Positions 25,270-34,781 are shown, counted from the stretch's first letter. The stretch: 64,000 nucleotides of DNA from Bacillota bacterium (GCA_023391695.1 JAEWAK010000052.1:62001-126000), one strand, 5' to 3'. Numbers and translations are program-made. The notes: a model not told the origin generated them from the letters alone.

Positions 25270-25336
25270 TTGTCAAAAACTTTTTGGAAACCCGCCCTGA
25301 TTTTTGACAAACATTTTAAAATCCTAATCCTATAAT
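25270..25336 (+). promoter_or_regulatory. spoIIE promoter: sigma-A with 21-bp spacing and Spo0A boxes
   Basis: -35 TTGACA (25304-25309) and -10 TATAAT (25331-25336) are separated by exactly 21 bp. The B. subtilis spoIIE promoter has the same unusual spacing and needs Spo0A~P. Two near-consensus 0A boxes containing TGTCAAA (consensus TGTCGAA) lie at 25271-25277 (plus) and 25303-25309 (minus, overlapping the -35). Confidence 0.82.
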
Positions 25337-25412
25337 ACAGGTCTAGCGGATATTTCTTGGTCTAAAAAGACAGTTCAAAAATAAAATCCGGTTGAGGAGG
25401 GCAGAAAGAAGA

Positions 25413-27707
25413 ATGAAAGAATTGAATATGAGAAAATTTTTAGTGAATATGCTGGGGGTAGTCATGGCACGGGCTGTCTTTGCGGGAATGAATCCAATTG
25501 CACTCGGTTATTTTGCGGCGGTTTATCTGGAGAAAAAAGGAAGGCTTACCATAATGCTTACGGTGCTGCTTGGTATGCTTACGGTGCTTCCTCCGGCCGA
25601 TACTGCAAAGTATGTGATAGTAATGCTTGTAGTATCCGTTATAACAGCTTTATTGGAATATAATAACAAACACGTATCCATATTGGTATCAGGTGCACTT
25701 GCCGGGGCAGTGACCGCCGCCATAACCATAGCAGGCGGGTTAATGTATGAAAATGCCACATATCATATCTTATTGGGTGTCGGGGAAGGTGTTTCGGTTT
25801 TTGCCTGCAGTTTTGTTTTCCGGAGAGGTTTGGAGCCACTTATGCACGGAGTTAAGGGACAAGCCCTGGATAATGAACAGATCATCAGTATAGCAGTCAT
25901 TCTGGCAGCCTTTATTTACGGAATCCCGGATTTTTACGCTTTGGGCTTTTCCTTAACCATGACAGCCGCCTTATTTGTTATCCTGTTTACAGGCTACAAG
26001 TACGGGGCAGGTTACGGGGCTTTGACAGGAGCCGCCTGCGGGGTCATACTGGCTTTAAAGACCGGACAGATAAACCAGATCGGGCTTATGTGCATGCTTG
26101 GGATTATTGCGGGCACCTTCCGGGAATTGGGCCGTTTTGTCACTATTTTATTGTATTCGGCAGGAGTCATTATACTGGGCGAATTATATCAGAATACCCA
26201 GATCGGCCTGTCGGGTTTCGGGGCATTGGCTTCCTGCGCGGTTCTCTTCCTGCTATTGCCCAAGACGCTGATCTTTAAGGTAAATGACGGCAGTGAGAGC
26301 GAAAAGGAAGATATTTTTGTAAAACAAAGTATCCAGAATGTGACCAGGGGGAAGCTTCGGGATTTCTCAGAATCCTTTCACAGTTTATCCAATACCTTTA
26401 ATTCCATATCGGATAAAAAAATGTCCTTGAGCAAAAAGGATAAAAGCGACGTTTTTGATGAAGTATCCGAGCATCTGTGCAAAGACTGTTCCAACTGTAA
26501 TATCTGCTGGAAAAGTTATTTTTATGAAACTTACCAGGGAGCCTATCATATTCTGGAGACAGTTGAGAAAAACGGCACCATAGCCTTAAGTGAGGTACCG
26601 GCTGAATTTGCAAACCGGTGCATTTTTCTGGACAGCTTTCTTACGGAAACAAGAAGGGTATTGGAAATAGCAAAATTAAACCTGACCTGGCACAACCGGA
26701 TGGCGGAAAGCAGGGAGGCTATTGCCGGACAGCTGTCCGAGGTGGCGAATATCATAGATGATTTTTCTCTGGATTTATATAAAACTACGGAAACTCCGGA
26801 AACCAGCAAGAATAAAATGATTTATCATTTAAAAGCAAATCATATCGTTGTTGAGCGTATTGCAGTCTTCGAAAAAAGGAATAATAAACAGGAGATCTAT
26901 ATGACGGCCCGTACGGAACGGGGACGGTGCATTACGACGAAAGAAGCGGCGGGGCTTATCAGTGAAGTTTTCGGAAAACGGATGCGTCCTTCCGACAGCT
27001 GCAAGAAGGTCATAACCAAGGATTATGAAACCTTTATCTTCGTGGAGGACGCCAATTTTACCGTATTTACCGGGATGAGCAAGATGACGAAGGAAGGCGG
27101 AAGGATCTCAGGAGATAATTATTCTTTTATTTATCCGGACCCAGGGACGGTGGTCATGACCTTATCCGATGGTATGGGGACCGGGGAAACGGCCTGTGAA
27201 GAAAGCGAATCCGTGGTGGAATTGCTGGAACAGTTCATAGAAGCGGGATTCCGTAAGGAGTCCGCAATTAAGCTGATTAATTCCATATTGGTGCTGCGGT
27301 CCGAGGATCAGACTTTTTCCACCATTGATTTGAGTGTGATAAATTTGTATTCCGGCATCTGTGACATCATTAAGATAGGTGCCTCCACCACTTTCATTAA
27401 GAGGGAAGACCGGGTGGAAGCCGTTACTTGTGCTACACTGCCGATAGGAATTTTAAACCAGGTGGATTATGACGTTGTAACAAGAAAACTTTATGACGGC
27501 AATTTTGTCATTATGGTAACGGATGGTGTAATCGACTGCATTCCCGGTGATGAGAAGGAAAAGTTTCTGGAAGAATTCATATTGGACCTTCGGATGAATA
27601 ATCCGCAGGAAATTGCCAATGCCGTATTAAATCAGGCCCTGGAATTAAACGGGTGGGTTCCGAAAGATGATATGACCGTGCTGGCGGCCGGCTTTTGGAG
27701 TAAGTAG
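25413..27707 (+). CDS. spoIIE: Stage II sporulation protein E (PP2C phosphatase)
   Basis: A membrane phosphatase that dephosphorylates SpoIIAA to release sigma-F in the forespore and helps place the polar septum. It has 764 residues from ATG 25413. Ten or so membrane segments fill about residues 15-290. A central region with the cysteine cluster CKDCSNCNICW (about 352-362) precedes the PP2C domain (about 560-760), which carries LSDGMGTGETA, VTDGVIDCIP and DDMTVLAAGF. The SD GAGGAGG lies upstream; a TTG at 25392 overlaps the SD and was rejected. Its promoter is at 25304-25336. Confidence 0.95.
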   Translation: MKELNMRKFLVNMLGVVMARAVFAGMNPIALGYFAAVYLEKKGRLTIMLTVLLGMLTVLPPADTAKYVIVMLVVSVITALLEYNNKHVSILVSGALAGAVTAAITIAGGLMYENATYHILLGVGEGVSVFACSFVFRRGLEPLMHGVKGQALDNEQIISIAVILAAFIYGIPDFYALGFSLTMTAALFVILFTGYKYGAGYGALTGAACGVILALKTGQINQIGLMCMLGIIAGTFRELGRFVTILLYSAGVIILGELYQNTQIGLSGFGALASCAVLFLLLPKTLIFKVNDGSESEKEDIFVKQSIQNVTRGKLRDFSESFHSLSNTFNSISDKKMSLSKKDKSDVFDEVSEHLCKDCSNCNICWKSYFYETYQGAYHILETVEKNGTIALSEVPAEFANRCIFLDSFLTETRRVLEIAKLNLTWHNRMAESREAIAGQLSEVANIIDDFSLDLYKTTETPETSKNKMIYHLKANHIVVERIAVFEKRNNKQEIYMTARTERGRCITTKEAAGLISEVFGKRMRPSDSCKKVITKDYETFIFVEDANFTVFTGMSKMTKEGGRISGDNYSFIYPDPGTVVMTLSDGMGTGETACEESESVVELLEQFIEAGFRKESAIKLINSILVLRSEDQTFSTIDLSVINLYSGICDIIKIGASTTFIKREDRVEAVTCATLPIGILNQVDYDVVTRKLYDGNFVIMVTDGVIDCIPGDEKEKFLEEFILDLRMNNPQEIANAVLNQALELNGWVPKDDMTVLAAGFWSK

Positions 27708-27798
27708 CTTGAAATTTATTTCAGTTCGAGGTAAAATGGTAAAAAATTGTTCTTTTATCAAGAGGACATTATTACCTAAAGTTGCCGCAGGAGCCAGA

Positions 27799-29229
27799 AT
27801 GTTAGAAAAAGTCCAGGATTATATAAATAAACATAATATGATACAAAAGGGAGACAGAATTGTAGTTGGTGTTTCCGGCGGAGCCGACTCTGTCTGCCTT
27901 TTCCATGTGCTGCTTAAATTAACCATGTCTTATGGCCTCACCCTGTTTGCCGTGCATGTAAATCATGGCATCCGGGGAGAAGAAGCAGATGAGGATGAGG
28001 CTTATGTAAAAAATTTATGCCGGGAGCATAAGGTATCTTTTACTTCCGTAAAAGCGGACGTGACAGGCCTTGCCGCAAGAGAGGGCCTATCGGAGGAAGA
28101 AGCAGGGCGGAAAGTGCGTTATGAAGCCTTTTGGGATTGTTTATATAAAAATAAGTGTAATAAAATTGCAATTGCACATAATAGAAATGATAATGCCGAA
28201 ACCGTATTATTCCATCTGTTCCGGGGAAGCGGCATCAAAGGCCTTACGGGCATACCGGCCGTAAGGGATAATATCATCAGGCCTTTATTAAATACGGACA
28301 GGGAGGAAATAGAGAATTATTTAAAGGAAAACCATATCCGGTATCAAATTGACAGGACGAATTTGACCCAGGATTATAGCCGTAATAAAATAAGGCACAC
28401 CATCATAAGCTTTGCAAGAGAGGAGATTAATGCAAAGGCCATCGAGCATATCGTTCAAGCTTCGGAAAAACTGGCGGAGATTGACGGGTACTTGGAGAAG
28501 AATATAAAAATTGCCTTTGATAAAGTGACTGTGTACCACAAAAAGGGAGAAGCTTATGAAATTGACATAGAAAAGCTGAGGCAGGAGGACTTGGTAATAC
28601 AAAAAGGAATTATACGAAAGATTTTTATACAGCTGGCAAAACAACTAAAGGATGTGGAAGCACTCCATACGGAACTCATTCTGGCCTTAACCGGGAAGCC
28701 GGTTGGCAAAGCAGTCAATTTACCCCATGGCATTTTAGCTGTCAGGGGTTATCACAGCATAACCATGAAAATCAATCCCAATCTTAAATTACCGGGCAAA
28801 GTGTCTCCTGAGAATTCCCAGGTTCAGCCTGTGGAACAGAAATTAACCATACCGGGTGATATCCGCATTCCCCAAACGAATCAAATTTTGCACGTAAAAT
28901 TATTAAATTATAAAAAAAATATGATAATTCCGAGAAATGGGTGTACGAAATGGTTTGACTATGATAAAATAAACAATACTGTTTTAATCAGAACAAGAAA
29001 AGAAGGAGATTTTATCCAGATAGATTCTGCAGGCAGCAGAAAGAAAATTAAATCCTTATTTATTGACGAAAAGATTCCCAGGGAGAAAAGGGATATCCAG
29101 CCTTTACTTGCTGACGGAGCCCATATTATGTGGGTAATCGGAGGCAGGATGAGTGAGGCATATAAAGTAAATGAGGATACAAAAGTAATACTTGAGATAA
29201 ATTTAGACGGAGGAAAACAAGATGGATAA
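27799..29229 (+). CDS. tilS: tRNA(Ile)-lysidine synthase
   Basis: Converts C34 of tRNA-Ile(CAU) to lysidine so it reads AUA. It has 476 residues from ATG 27799. The PP-loop VVGVSGGADSVCLFH (about 23-37) is followed by VNHGIRGEEADEDE and HNRNDNAETVLFHLFRGSG (about 133-151). A C-terminal substrate-binding domain follows (about 385-470, IRTRKEGDFIQ). CAGGAGCC lies just before the ATG; an upstream TTG at 27709 would add 30 residues with no SD and is unlikely. The stop overlaps the hpt start by 8 bases, so the two are coupled. Confidence 0.94.
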   Translation: MLEKVQDYINKHNMIQKGDRIVVGVSGGADSVCLFHVLLKLTMSYGLTLFAVHVNHGIRGEEADEDEAYVKNLCREHKVSFTSVKADVTGLAAREGLSEEEAGRKVRYEAFWDCLYKNKCNKIAIAHNRNDNAETVLFHLFRGSGIKGLTGIPAVRDNIIRPLLNTDREEIENYLKENHIRYQIDRTNLTQDYSRNKIRHTIISFAREEINAKAIEHIVQASEKLAEIDGYLEKNIKIAFDKVTVYHKKGEAYEIDIEKLRQEDLVIQKGIIRKIFIQLAKQLKDVEALHTELILALTGKPVGKAVNLPHGILAVRGYHSITMKINPNLKLPGKVSPENSQVQPVEQKLTIPGDIRIPQTNQILHVKLLNYKKNMIIPRNGCTKWFDYDKINNTVLIRTRKEGDFIQIDSAGSRKKIKSLFIDEKIPREKRDIQPLLADGAHIMWVIGGRMSEAYKVNEDTKVILEINLDGGKQDG

Positions 29230-29740
29230 TAAAATTAACGTATTAATACCGGAGGAAGAGGTAGATGAGAAAATCCGCGAGCTGGGAGAACAAATCAGCA
29301 AGGATTATGAAGGAAAAGAACTGCATCTTATATGTGTATTAAAAGGCGGTGTTTTTATGACCTGTGAATTGGCAAAAAATATAACGGTACCGGTTTCCCT
29401 GGATTTCATGTCCGTTTCCAGTTACGGGGAGGAAACGGTAAGTTCAGGAAGGGTCAAGATCATCAAGGATCTGGATGATTCCATAGAAGGCAAGGAAGTA
29501 TTGATTGTAGAAGACATTATTGATTCCGGCAATACATTGAGGTATTTAATTGATTTACTTAACAGCAGAAAGCCAAAGAGCATAAAAATATGTACCCTGC
29601 TTGATAAACCGGAGAGAAGGATTACCGATGTGGCAGTGGATTATGTGGGATTCCAGATCCCGGATAAATTCGTGGTGGGTTACGGACTTGATTATATACA
29701 GAAATACAGAAATTTACCGTTTATCGGTGTGATAGAATAA
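29222..29740 (+). CDS. hpt: Hypoxanthine phosphoribosyltransferase
   Basis: Purine salvage: joins hypoxanthine or guanine to PRPP. It has 172 residues, normal length. The PRPP motif is VLIVEDIIDSGNTLRYL (about 98-114). The flexible-loop motif MSVSSYGEETVSSG (about 64-77) and the base-binding VGYGLDY (about 155-161) are present. The start ATG 29222 lies inside the end of tilS with SD GGAGGAAAAC. The tilS-hpt-ftsH order is conserved in Firmicutes. Confidence 0.97.
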   Translation: MDNKINVLIPEEEVDEKIRELGEQISKDYEGKELHLICVLKGGVFMTCELAKNITVPVSLDFMSVSSYGEETVSSGRVKIIKDLDDSIEGKEVLIVEDIIDSGNTLRYLIDLLNSRKPKSIKICTLLDKPERRITDVAVDYVGFQIPDKFVVGYGLDYIQKYRNLPFIGVIE

Positions 29741-29760
29741 TTCAGAAAGGAGGTCATTCA

Positions 29761-31629
29761 GTGAGAAGACAATTAAAAGGATATGGATTTTATATCATTA
29801 TCCTCGGCATTATATTGGCAGCAATGCTTTTATCAGACAGTTTAAACAATACCGGTTCACAGAATTATGAATATATTAATTTCCTGGAAGACCTGGGGAA
29901 GAAATCCGTAGAAAAAGTAGACGTATTCCAGAACCAGGAGGTGCCCACCGGTGAAATCAGGGTCACCTTCACCGATGGCAGTAAAGAGCATTTCTTTACT
30001 TCTAATGTGAATCCCATTATAACTCTGCTGAATTCGGACGGTATAAATAATACGGTACATGACATTTCGAAACCAAACTGGTTTTTAACCAGTGTATTGC
30101 CCTATCTTCTGGGATTTGTGGTTATTATCATCTTATTTTCTTTTCTATCCAACCAGGCAGCCGGAGGTGGCGGCGGTAACAGTAAGGTCATGAATTTCGG
30201 AAAAAGCCGTGCTAAAATGACCACAGATGAAAACAAGAAGACCACATTTAAAAATGTAGCAGGCTTGGAGGAAGAAAAAGAGGAATTGAAAGAAATTGTA
30301 GATTTCCTAAAGACTCCGAAGAAATATGTACAGGTAGGTGCAAGAATACCCAAAGGCGTACTTTTAGAGGGACCTCCGGGGACCGGTAAAACCCTTCTTG
30401 CCAAAGCCGTAGCCGGTGAGGCAGGTGTTCCTTTCTTTAGTATATCCGGTTCTGACTTTGTAGAAATGTTTGTCGGTGTAGGTGCATCCAGGGTAAGGGA
30501 TTTATTCGAAGATGCCAAAAAACATTCCCCCTGTATCGTGTTTATCGATGAAATTGATGCCGTAGCCAGACGCAGAGGTACCGGCATGGGCGGCGGACAT
30601 GACGAAAGGGAACAGACCTTAAACCAGTTACTGGTTGAAATGGACGGTTTCGGCGCCAACGAAGGAATTATCGTTATGGCAGCCACCAACCGTGTTGATA
30701 TATTGGATCCCGCAATTTTACGCCCCGGCCGTTTTGACCGTAAAGTAATGGTTGGACGTCCCGATGTGAAAGGCAGGGAAGAAATCCTCCAGGTGCATTC
30801 CAAGGGCAAACCCCTTGCCGAAGATGTGAATTTAAAACAGGTTGCCCAGACTACGGCCGGCTTTACCGGTGCGGATCTTGAAAACCTCTTAAATGAGGCG
30901 GCCATCTGTGCGGCTAAGGATAACCGTTCTTTTATTATCCAGGAGGACATTAACCGTTCCTTTATCAAGATCGGTATCGGGACGGAAAAGAAGAGCAGGG
31001 TTATATCCGATAAAGAAAAAAGGATTACCGCATATCATGAAGCAGGCCATGCAATTTTATTCCATATACTTCCGGATGTGGGTCCTGTTTATACCGTATC
31101 TATTATTCCCACCGGCAACGGTGCGGCAGGTTATACCATGCCTCTGCCGGAAAGAGATGAAATGTTTAATACAAAGGGCAAGATGAAACAGGATATTATC
31201 GTAGGACTTGGAGGAAGGGCTGCGGAAGAGCTTATCTTTGACGATATTACCACCGGAGCTTCCCAGGATATTAAGATGGCTACCAAAACAGCCAGATCCA
31301 TGGTTACAAAGTATGGATTTTCAAGTAATGTGGGTATGGTGAACTACGACAGCGATGACGATGAAGTTTTCATCGGCCGTGATTTGGCCCATACCAGGAG
31401 CTACAGTGAAAATGTGGCCAGGACCATTGATGACGAAGTTAAGGGTATGATCGACCACTGCTACAGTGAAGCCAAGAGAATTCTAACGGAATACAGTGAC
31501 GTTCTCCATAATTGTGCCAAATTGTTGATTGAGAAAGAAAGAATCAACCGGGAAGAGTTTGAAGCGTTGTTTTCTCATCCGGATGATGGCGGGGATGACG
31601 GAATGAATTCCATCGTTTTAGAGGTCTAG
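29761..31629 (+). CDS. ftsH: ATP-dependent zinc metalloprotease FtsH
   Basis: A membrane AAA+ protease for quality control of membrane and regulatory proteins. It has 622 residues, starting at GTG 29761 after AAAGGAGGTC. Two membrane segments (about 7-26 and 113-130) flank an outer domain. The AAA+ part has Walker A GPPGTGKTLLAKAVAGEAG (about 204), Walker B CIVFIDEIDAVARR and SRH motif ATNRVDILDPAILRPGRFDR. The protease part has the zinc motif HEAGH (about 426-430). A Gly-rich hinge AAGGGGGNSK follows the second membrane segment. A terminator lies at 31651-31682. Confidence 0.97.
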   Translation: MRRQLKGYGFYIIILGIILAAMLLSDSLNNTGSQNYEYINFLEDLGKKSVEKVDVFQNQEVPTGEIRVTFTDGSKEHFFTSNVNPIITLLNSDGINNTVHDISKPNWFLTSVLPYLLGFVVIIILFSFLSNQAAGGGGGNSKVMNFGKSRAKMTTDENKKTTFKNVAGLEEEKEELKEIVDFLKTPKKYVQVGARIPKGVLLEGPPGTGKTLLAKAVAGEAGVPFFSISGSDFVEMFVGVGASRVRDLFEDAKKHSPCIVFIDEIDAVARRRGTGMGGGHDEREQTLNQLLVEMDGFGANEGIIVMAATNRVDILDPAILRPGRFDRKVMVGRPDVKGREEILQVHSKGKPLAEDVNLKQVAQTTAGFTGADLENLLNEAAICAAKDNRSFIIQEDINRSFIKIGIGTEKKSRVISDKEKRITAYHEAGHAILFHILPDVGPVYTVSIIPTGNGAAGYTMPLPERDEMFNTKGKMKQDIIVGLGGRAAEELIFDDITTGASQDIKMATKTARSMVTKYGFSSNVGMVNYDSDDDEVFIGRDLAHTRSYSENVARTIDDEVKGMIDHCYSEAKRILTEYSDVLHNCAKLLIEKERINREEFEALFSHPDDGGDDGMNSIVLEV

Positions 31630-31650
31630 AATGGGGATTTACAAAAATTA

Positions 31651-31682
31651 GATAAAAAGCAACTCGTTTTTATCGGTTTTTA
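31651..31682 (+). terminator. Terminator of ftsH
   Basis: GATAAAAA (31651-31658) pairs with TTTTTATC (31667-31674), followed by GGTTTTTAAG. Confidence 0.65.
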
Positions 31683-31788
31683 AGCATGGCTTTTTTAGGA
31701 CTTGATTCCCAGACGTAAAAACAGACAAAAAATTTTTGAATATTTTGTAATGTTTGTGCACACTTTTAATGGGCTTGGTGTTATACTA

Positions 31789-31895
31789 ATAAACGTAAAC
31801 CCCAATACATTATATAGTTTTTGCTACACCCCATAAGTAACAAAAATACCTTCTCCAAAAAAAGGACAGCATTCGGAAAGCTGTCCTTTTTTTTA
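31789..31895 (+). ncRNA. Candidate small RNA with its own promoter and terminator
   Basis: An extended -10, TGTTATACT (31789-31797), with no good -35, predicts a start near 31804. A strong terminator, AAAGGACAGC (31861-31870) with GCTGTCCTTT (31880-31889) and eight T, ends the transcript near 31893, giving about 90 nt. No SD or frame is present. Two C-rich single-stranded motifs (AACCCCAA near 31810 and ACACCCCATA near 31831) could base-pair with SD sequences, as in some Firmicute regulatory RNAs. The class is not one I recognise. Confidence 0.45.
31861..31895 (+). terminator. Strong terminator in the ftsH-GH13 spacer
   Basis: A 10-bp perfect stem with a 9-base loop and a run of eight T. It ends the candidate small RNA and would stop any read-through from ftsH. 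Confidence 0.9.
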
Positions 31896-31950
31896 TCCAA
31901 ATGTGGCTGACAGATGAATTGACGAACGGGTTTGTGGATGTCTGACGGAC

Positions 31951-32200
31951 GAATATTTTAAGAGTGGCTGCCCGGGTGCGTGCCTGTGTGGGTAACCAGT
32001 TGCCTAGAAAGAACCCCTATGTCACTAGGATTACGGAAAATGTTTATAGCAGGGATAAAAGGCAATAACTCCCTTCGGTCAGACAGATTGCCTTTTATCC
32101 CTTGGCACATTTTCTGTAATCCAAGTGACATAGGGAACCTTTCTGATGCAACTGGTTACCCACACAGGCCCGCACCCGGGCAGCCGCTCTTAAAATGTTC
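31951..32200. repeat. 250-bp long inverted repeat
   Basis: Nearly the whole 250 bp folds back on itself. The outer 50 bp arms (from GAATATTTTAAGAG at 31951 to CTCTTAAAATGTTC ending at 32200) mismatch at only a few positions. The next about 65 bp of each arm are about 85% complementary (for example GGGATAAAAGGCAAT at 32052-32066 with ATTGCCTTTTATCCC at 32087-32101). A central loop of about 20 bases remains. No frame of substance and no obvious target duplication are seen. It could be a MITE, a hairpin RNA or an attachment-like structure. Confidence 0.8.
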
Positions 32201-32250
32201 TGTTTTTGTAAGACGTTTGGTTGGGTGTACGGTATGGCTTGGGTTGGGGG

Positions 32251-32376
32251 TTATTTAGTGCTCGTATGGAAATGTTTATGTTCCTTTTGGACAAGTTCAT
32301 ACAAGCCTATCTTCCAATAAGAAAAAGCCACTGTTTCCAGCAGCTTTTCCCAATATTCTGTATTTATTTTTTTCAA
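32251..32376 (-). CDS. Putative 41-residue small protein
   Basis: A short minus-strand frame from TTG 32376 to the stop at 32251, preceded by a very strong SD (AAGGAGG at 32385-32391, 8 bases before the start). The product begins MKKINTEYWEKLLETVAF and ends KHKHFHTSTK-like in His and Lys (EHKHFHTSTK); an amphipathic helix is likely. I do not recognise the family. Support is the SD and the protein-like composition; there is no promoter I would insist on. It faces away from the GH13 gene in an otherwise non-coding kilobase. Confidence 0.5.
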   Translation of the reverse strand: MKKINTEYWEKLLETVAFSYWKIGLYELVQKEHKHFHTSTK

Positions 32377-32727
32377 TTATTAACCTCCTTAAACTAACGC
32401 AAAATTCATTACTTGTAACTAGCTCAATTTTTCTGGGACTAGAACTTCTGACACTATTTTTTTAAATTAGGCTCAATGCTGAAAATTATTCAGCTTTATT
32501 TAAAATTATCTCATTTTTCTGAATATCTTGTATTTTTGGAGTACTTTTCATTGAAATATCCATGGTAGTTTCATAGGCAATTTTTGTGTCTTGGACGATA
32601 TTAGGAATTCTGCATTATCCATTTTTTTACTGAAAAAAGTTGTGTTTCCATAATGGATGTTATAAAATGGGTTATAGTTGTTATTAGGTTTTTGAATCTA
32701 ATATGAAAGGAATTTAAGAATAGGGTT

Positions 32728-34767
32728 ATGCTTAATTTGAATGCTTTGTTTAGTGATGGGACGCAGGATTACAGGTTTCCTTGTGAGCCTTTGGCTGATG
32801 ATATAGTTACGGTCCGTTTTCGGGCGGGTAAGGAGGGGGTGGATTCTGTCAGGCTGGTTTCCGGTGAAGGGGCTTGGCTGATGGAGATAAAGGATGGGGA
32901 TCTTTTATTTGATTATTATGAAACACAGCTTAAGCTTACGGATGAGAAGGTTTCTTATTATTTTGAAATTACCAGCGGGGATAAGGTCTGGTATTATAAC
33001 AGGTGGGGGGCGGATGCAGAGTTAAACGGAGATTTTAATTTTATGATTACGCCGGGCTTTCGGACGCCGGACTGGGCGAAAGGAGCGGTGTTTTACCAGA
33101 TTTTTGTTGAGCGGTTTTTTAATGGGGATGAGAGCAATGATGTGGAAGATGGGGAATATAGCTATATTGGCAGGGAGACCAGGAGAGTTACGGACTGGAA
33201 CAAGTATCCGGATAAAATGGGGGTCGGAGAGTTTTACGGCGGTGATTTGAAAGGGGTTATAAAGAAGCTTGATTATCTTAAGGAATTAGGGATCGAAGCC
33301 ATTTATTTTAATCCCGTTTTTGTTTCGCCTTCCAATCATAAGTATGATACCCAGGATTATGATTATGTGGATCCGCATTTTGGGGTTATTGTTAAGGACG
33401 GGGGAGAGAAGCTTCCTCCCGGGAGTCTTGATAACCGGCGGGCTTCCAGGTACAGAAAAAGGGTTACCAATAAAAAGAATCTAAGGGCAAGTAACCGGCT
33501 TCTTATCGAACTGGTGGATGAAGCTCATAAAAGAGGGATAAAGGTTATTTTGGACGGGGTGTTTAATCACTGCGGTTCCTTTAATAAGTGGCTGGACCGG
33601 GAAGGTATTTATGAGATGGCTGCAAATTATAAAAAGGGTGCCTATGCGGATAAGAACAGTCCTTATCATACCTTTTTTCAGTTTAAGGAGGAGCATTGGC
33701 CTTATAATGCCGGCTATGACGGCTGGTGGGGCCATGAAACCCTTCCAAAGCTTAATTACGAGGGTTCTCCCCTGCTTTATAATTATATGATGGAAATAGG
33801 GCGGAAATGGGTTTCTCCGCCTTATAACTGTGACGGCTGGCGGCTTGATATGGCGGCTGATTTGGGATACTCCGGTGATTTCAACCATAAGTTCTGGAAA
33901 GAGTTCAGGAGAAATGTCAAAGAGGCCAATCCGGAGGCCATTATTTTAGCCGAGCATTATGGGGATCCCCAAAGCTGGCTGATGGGGGAGGAATGGGATT
34001 CCGTCATGAATTATGATGCTTTTATGGAACCTCTGACCTGGTTTCTGACCGGGATGGAAAAGCACAGTGACGAATATAAGGAATTTCTTATCAACCGGCA
34101 GGATATATTTTTTCAATCGATGAAATACCATATGTCCAGATTCCAGACTTCCTCCCTGTTAACTGCCATGAATGAACTGTCAAATCATGACCATTCCCGG
34201 TTTTTAACCAGAACGAACCGAAGAGTGGGAAGAACGGATAGTCTTGGACCGGAGGCAGCGGAAGAAGGAATCAATAAAGGTGTGCTTCGGGCCGCCGTAA
34301 CGGTACAGATGACCTGGACTGGAGCACCCACCGTCTATTATGGGGATGAAGCAGGCTTATGCGGCTGGACGGACCCGGATAACCGCAGGACCTATCCCTG
34401 GGGGAATGAGGATATGGACTTGATCCGGTTTCACAGGGAAATTATAAATATACACAAAAATTATGAGGCACTCCGCACCGGTTCCCTCCTCTTTCTGACG
34501 GGGGCATATGGCTTTATCAGTTACGGCAGGTTTAACCGGACCGATAAATTTATCATAGCAGTAAACAATAATCCTCACGAATTTACAGCAGCAATTAACG
34601 CCTGGGAAACCGGAATACAGGATGAGGAAATTTTAAGCAGCCTGATCCTTACCACGGAAGAAGGCTACCATATGAATGCGGTTATTTATCATACGGAGAA
34701 TGGTATTTTACGAATAACGATGCCTCCTATATCTTCCATTGTCATAAAAAATGTAAAGGACTGGTAA
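32728..34767 (+). CDS. GH13 alpha-glycosidase (neopullulanase/cyclomaltodextrinase-like)
   Basis: A cytoplasmic alpha-glucan hydrolase of 679 residues with no signal peptide. An N-terminal beta-sandwich resembling CBM34 (about 1-110) precedes the TIM barrel. The GH13 regions are DGVFNHCG (about 271), DGWRLDMAADLG (catalytic Asp about 375), ILAEHYGD (acid/base Glu about 411) and LSNHDHSRF (about 488). A small beta domain ends the protein. AAAGGAATTTAAG precedes ATG 32728. The glgCD pair elsewhere in the window suggests it may take part in storage-glucan or maltodextrin breakdown; that link is inferred. The exact bond specificity cannot be told. Confidence 0.88.
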   Translation: MLNLNALFSDGTQDYRFPCEPLADDIVTVRFRAGKEGVDSVRLVSGEGAWLMEIKDGDLLFDYYETQLKLTDEKVSYYFEITSGDKVWYYNRWGADAELNGDFNFMITPGFRTPDWAKGAVFYQIFVERFFNGDESNDVEDGEYSYIGRETRRVTDWNKYPDKMGVGEFYGGDLKGVIKKLDYLKELGIEAIYFNPVFVSPSNHKYDTQDYDYVDPHFGVIVKDGGEKLPPGSLDNRRASRYRKRVTNKKNLRASNRLLIELVDEAHKRGIKVILDGVFNHCGSFNKWLDREGIYEMAANYKKGAYADKNSPYHTFFQFKEEHWPYNAGYDGWWGHETLPKLNYEGSPLLYNYMMEIGRKWVSPPYNCDGWRLDMAADLGYSGDFNHKFWKEFRRNVKEANPEAIILAEHYGDPQSWLMGEEWDSVMNYDAFMEPLTWFLTGMEKHSDEYKEFLINRQDIFFQSMKYHMSRFQTSSLLTAMNELSNHDHSRFLTRTNRRVGRTDSLGPEAAEEGINKGVLRAAVTVQMTWTGAPTVYYGDEAGLCGWTDPDNRRTYPWGNEDMDLIRFHREIINIHKNYEALRTGSLLFLTGAYGFISYGRFNRTDKFIIAVNNNPHEFTAAINAWETGIQDEEILSSLILTTEEGYHMNAVIYHTENGILRITMPPISSIVIKNVKDW

Positions 34768-34781
34768 CCGAAGCACAGGGC

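Noticed and set aside
30102..30968. Minus-strand 288-codon frame
   Set aside because: It lies entirely inside ftsH on the opposite strand, is rich in Ser and Pro as expected of a shadow frame, and has no SD.
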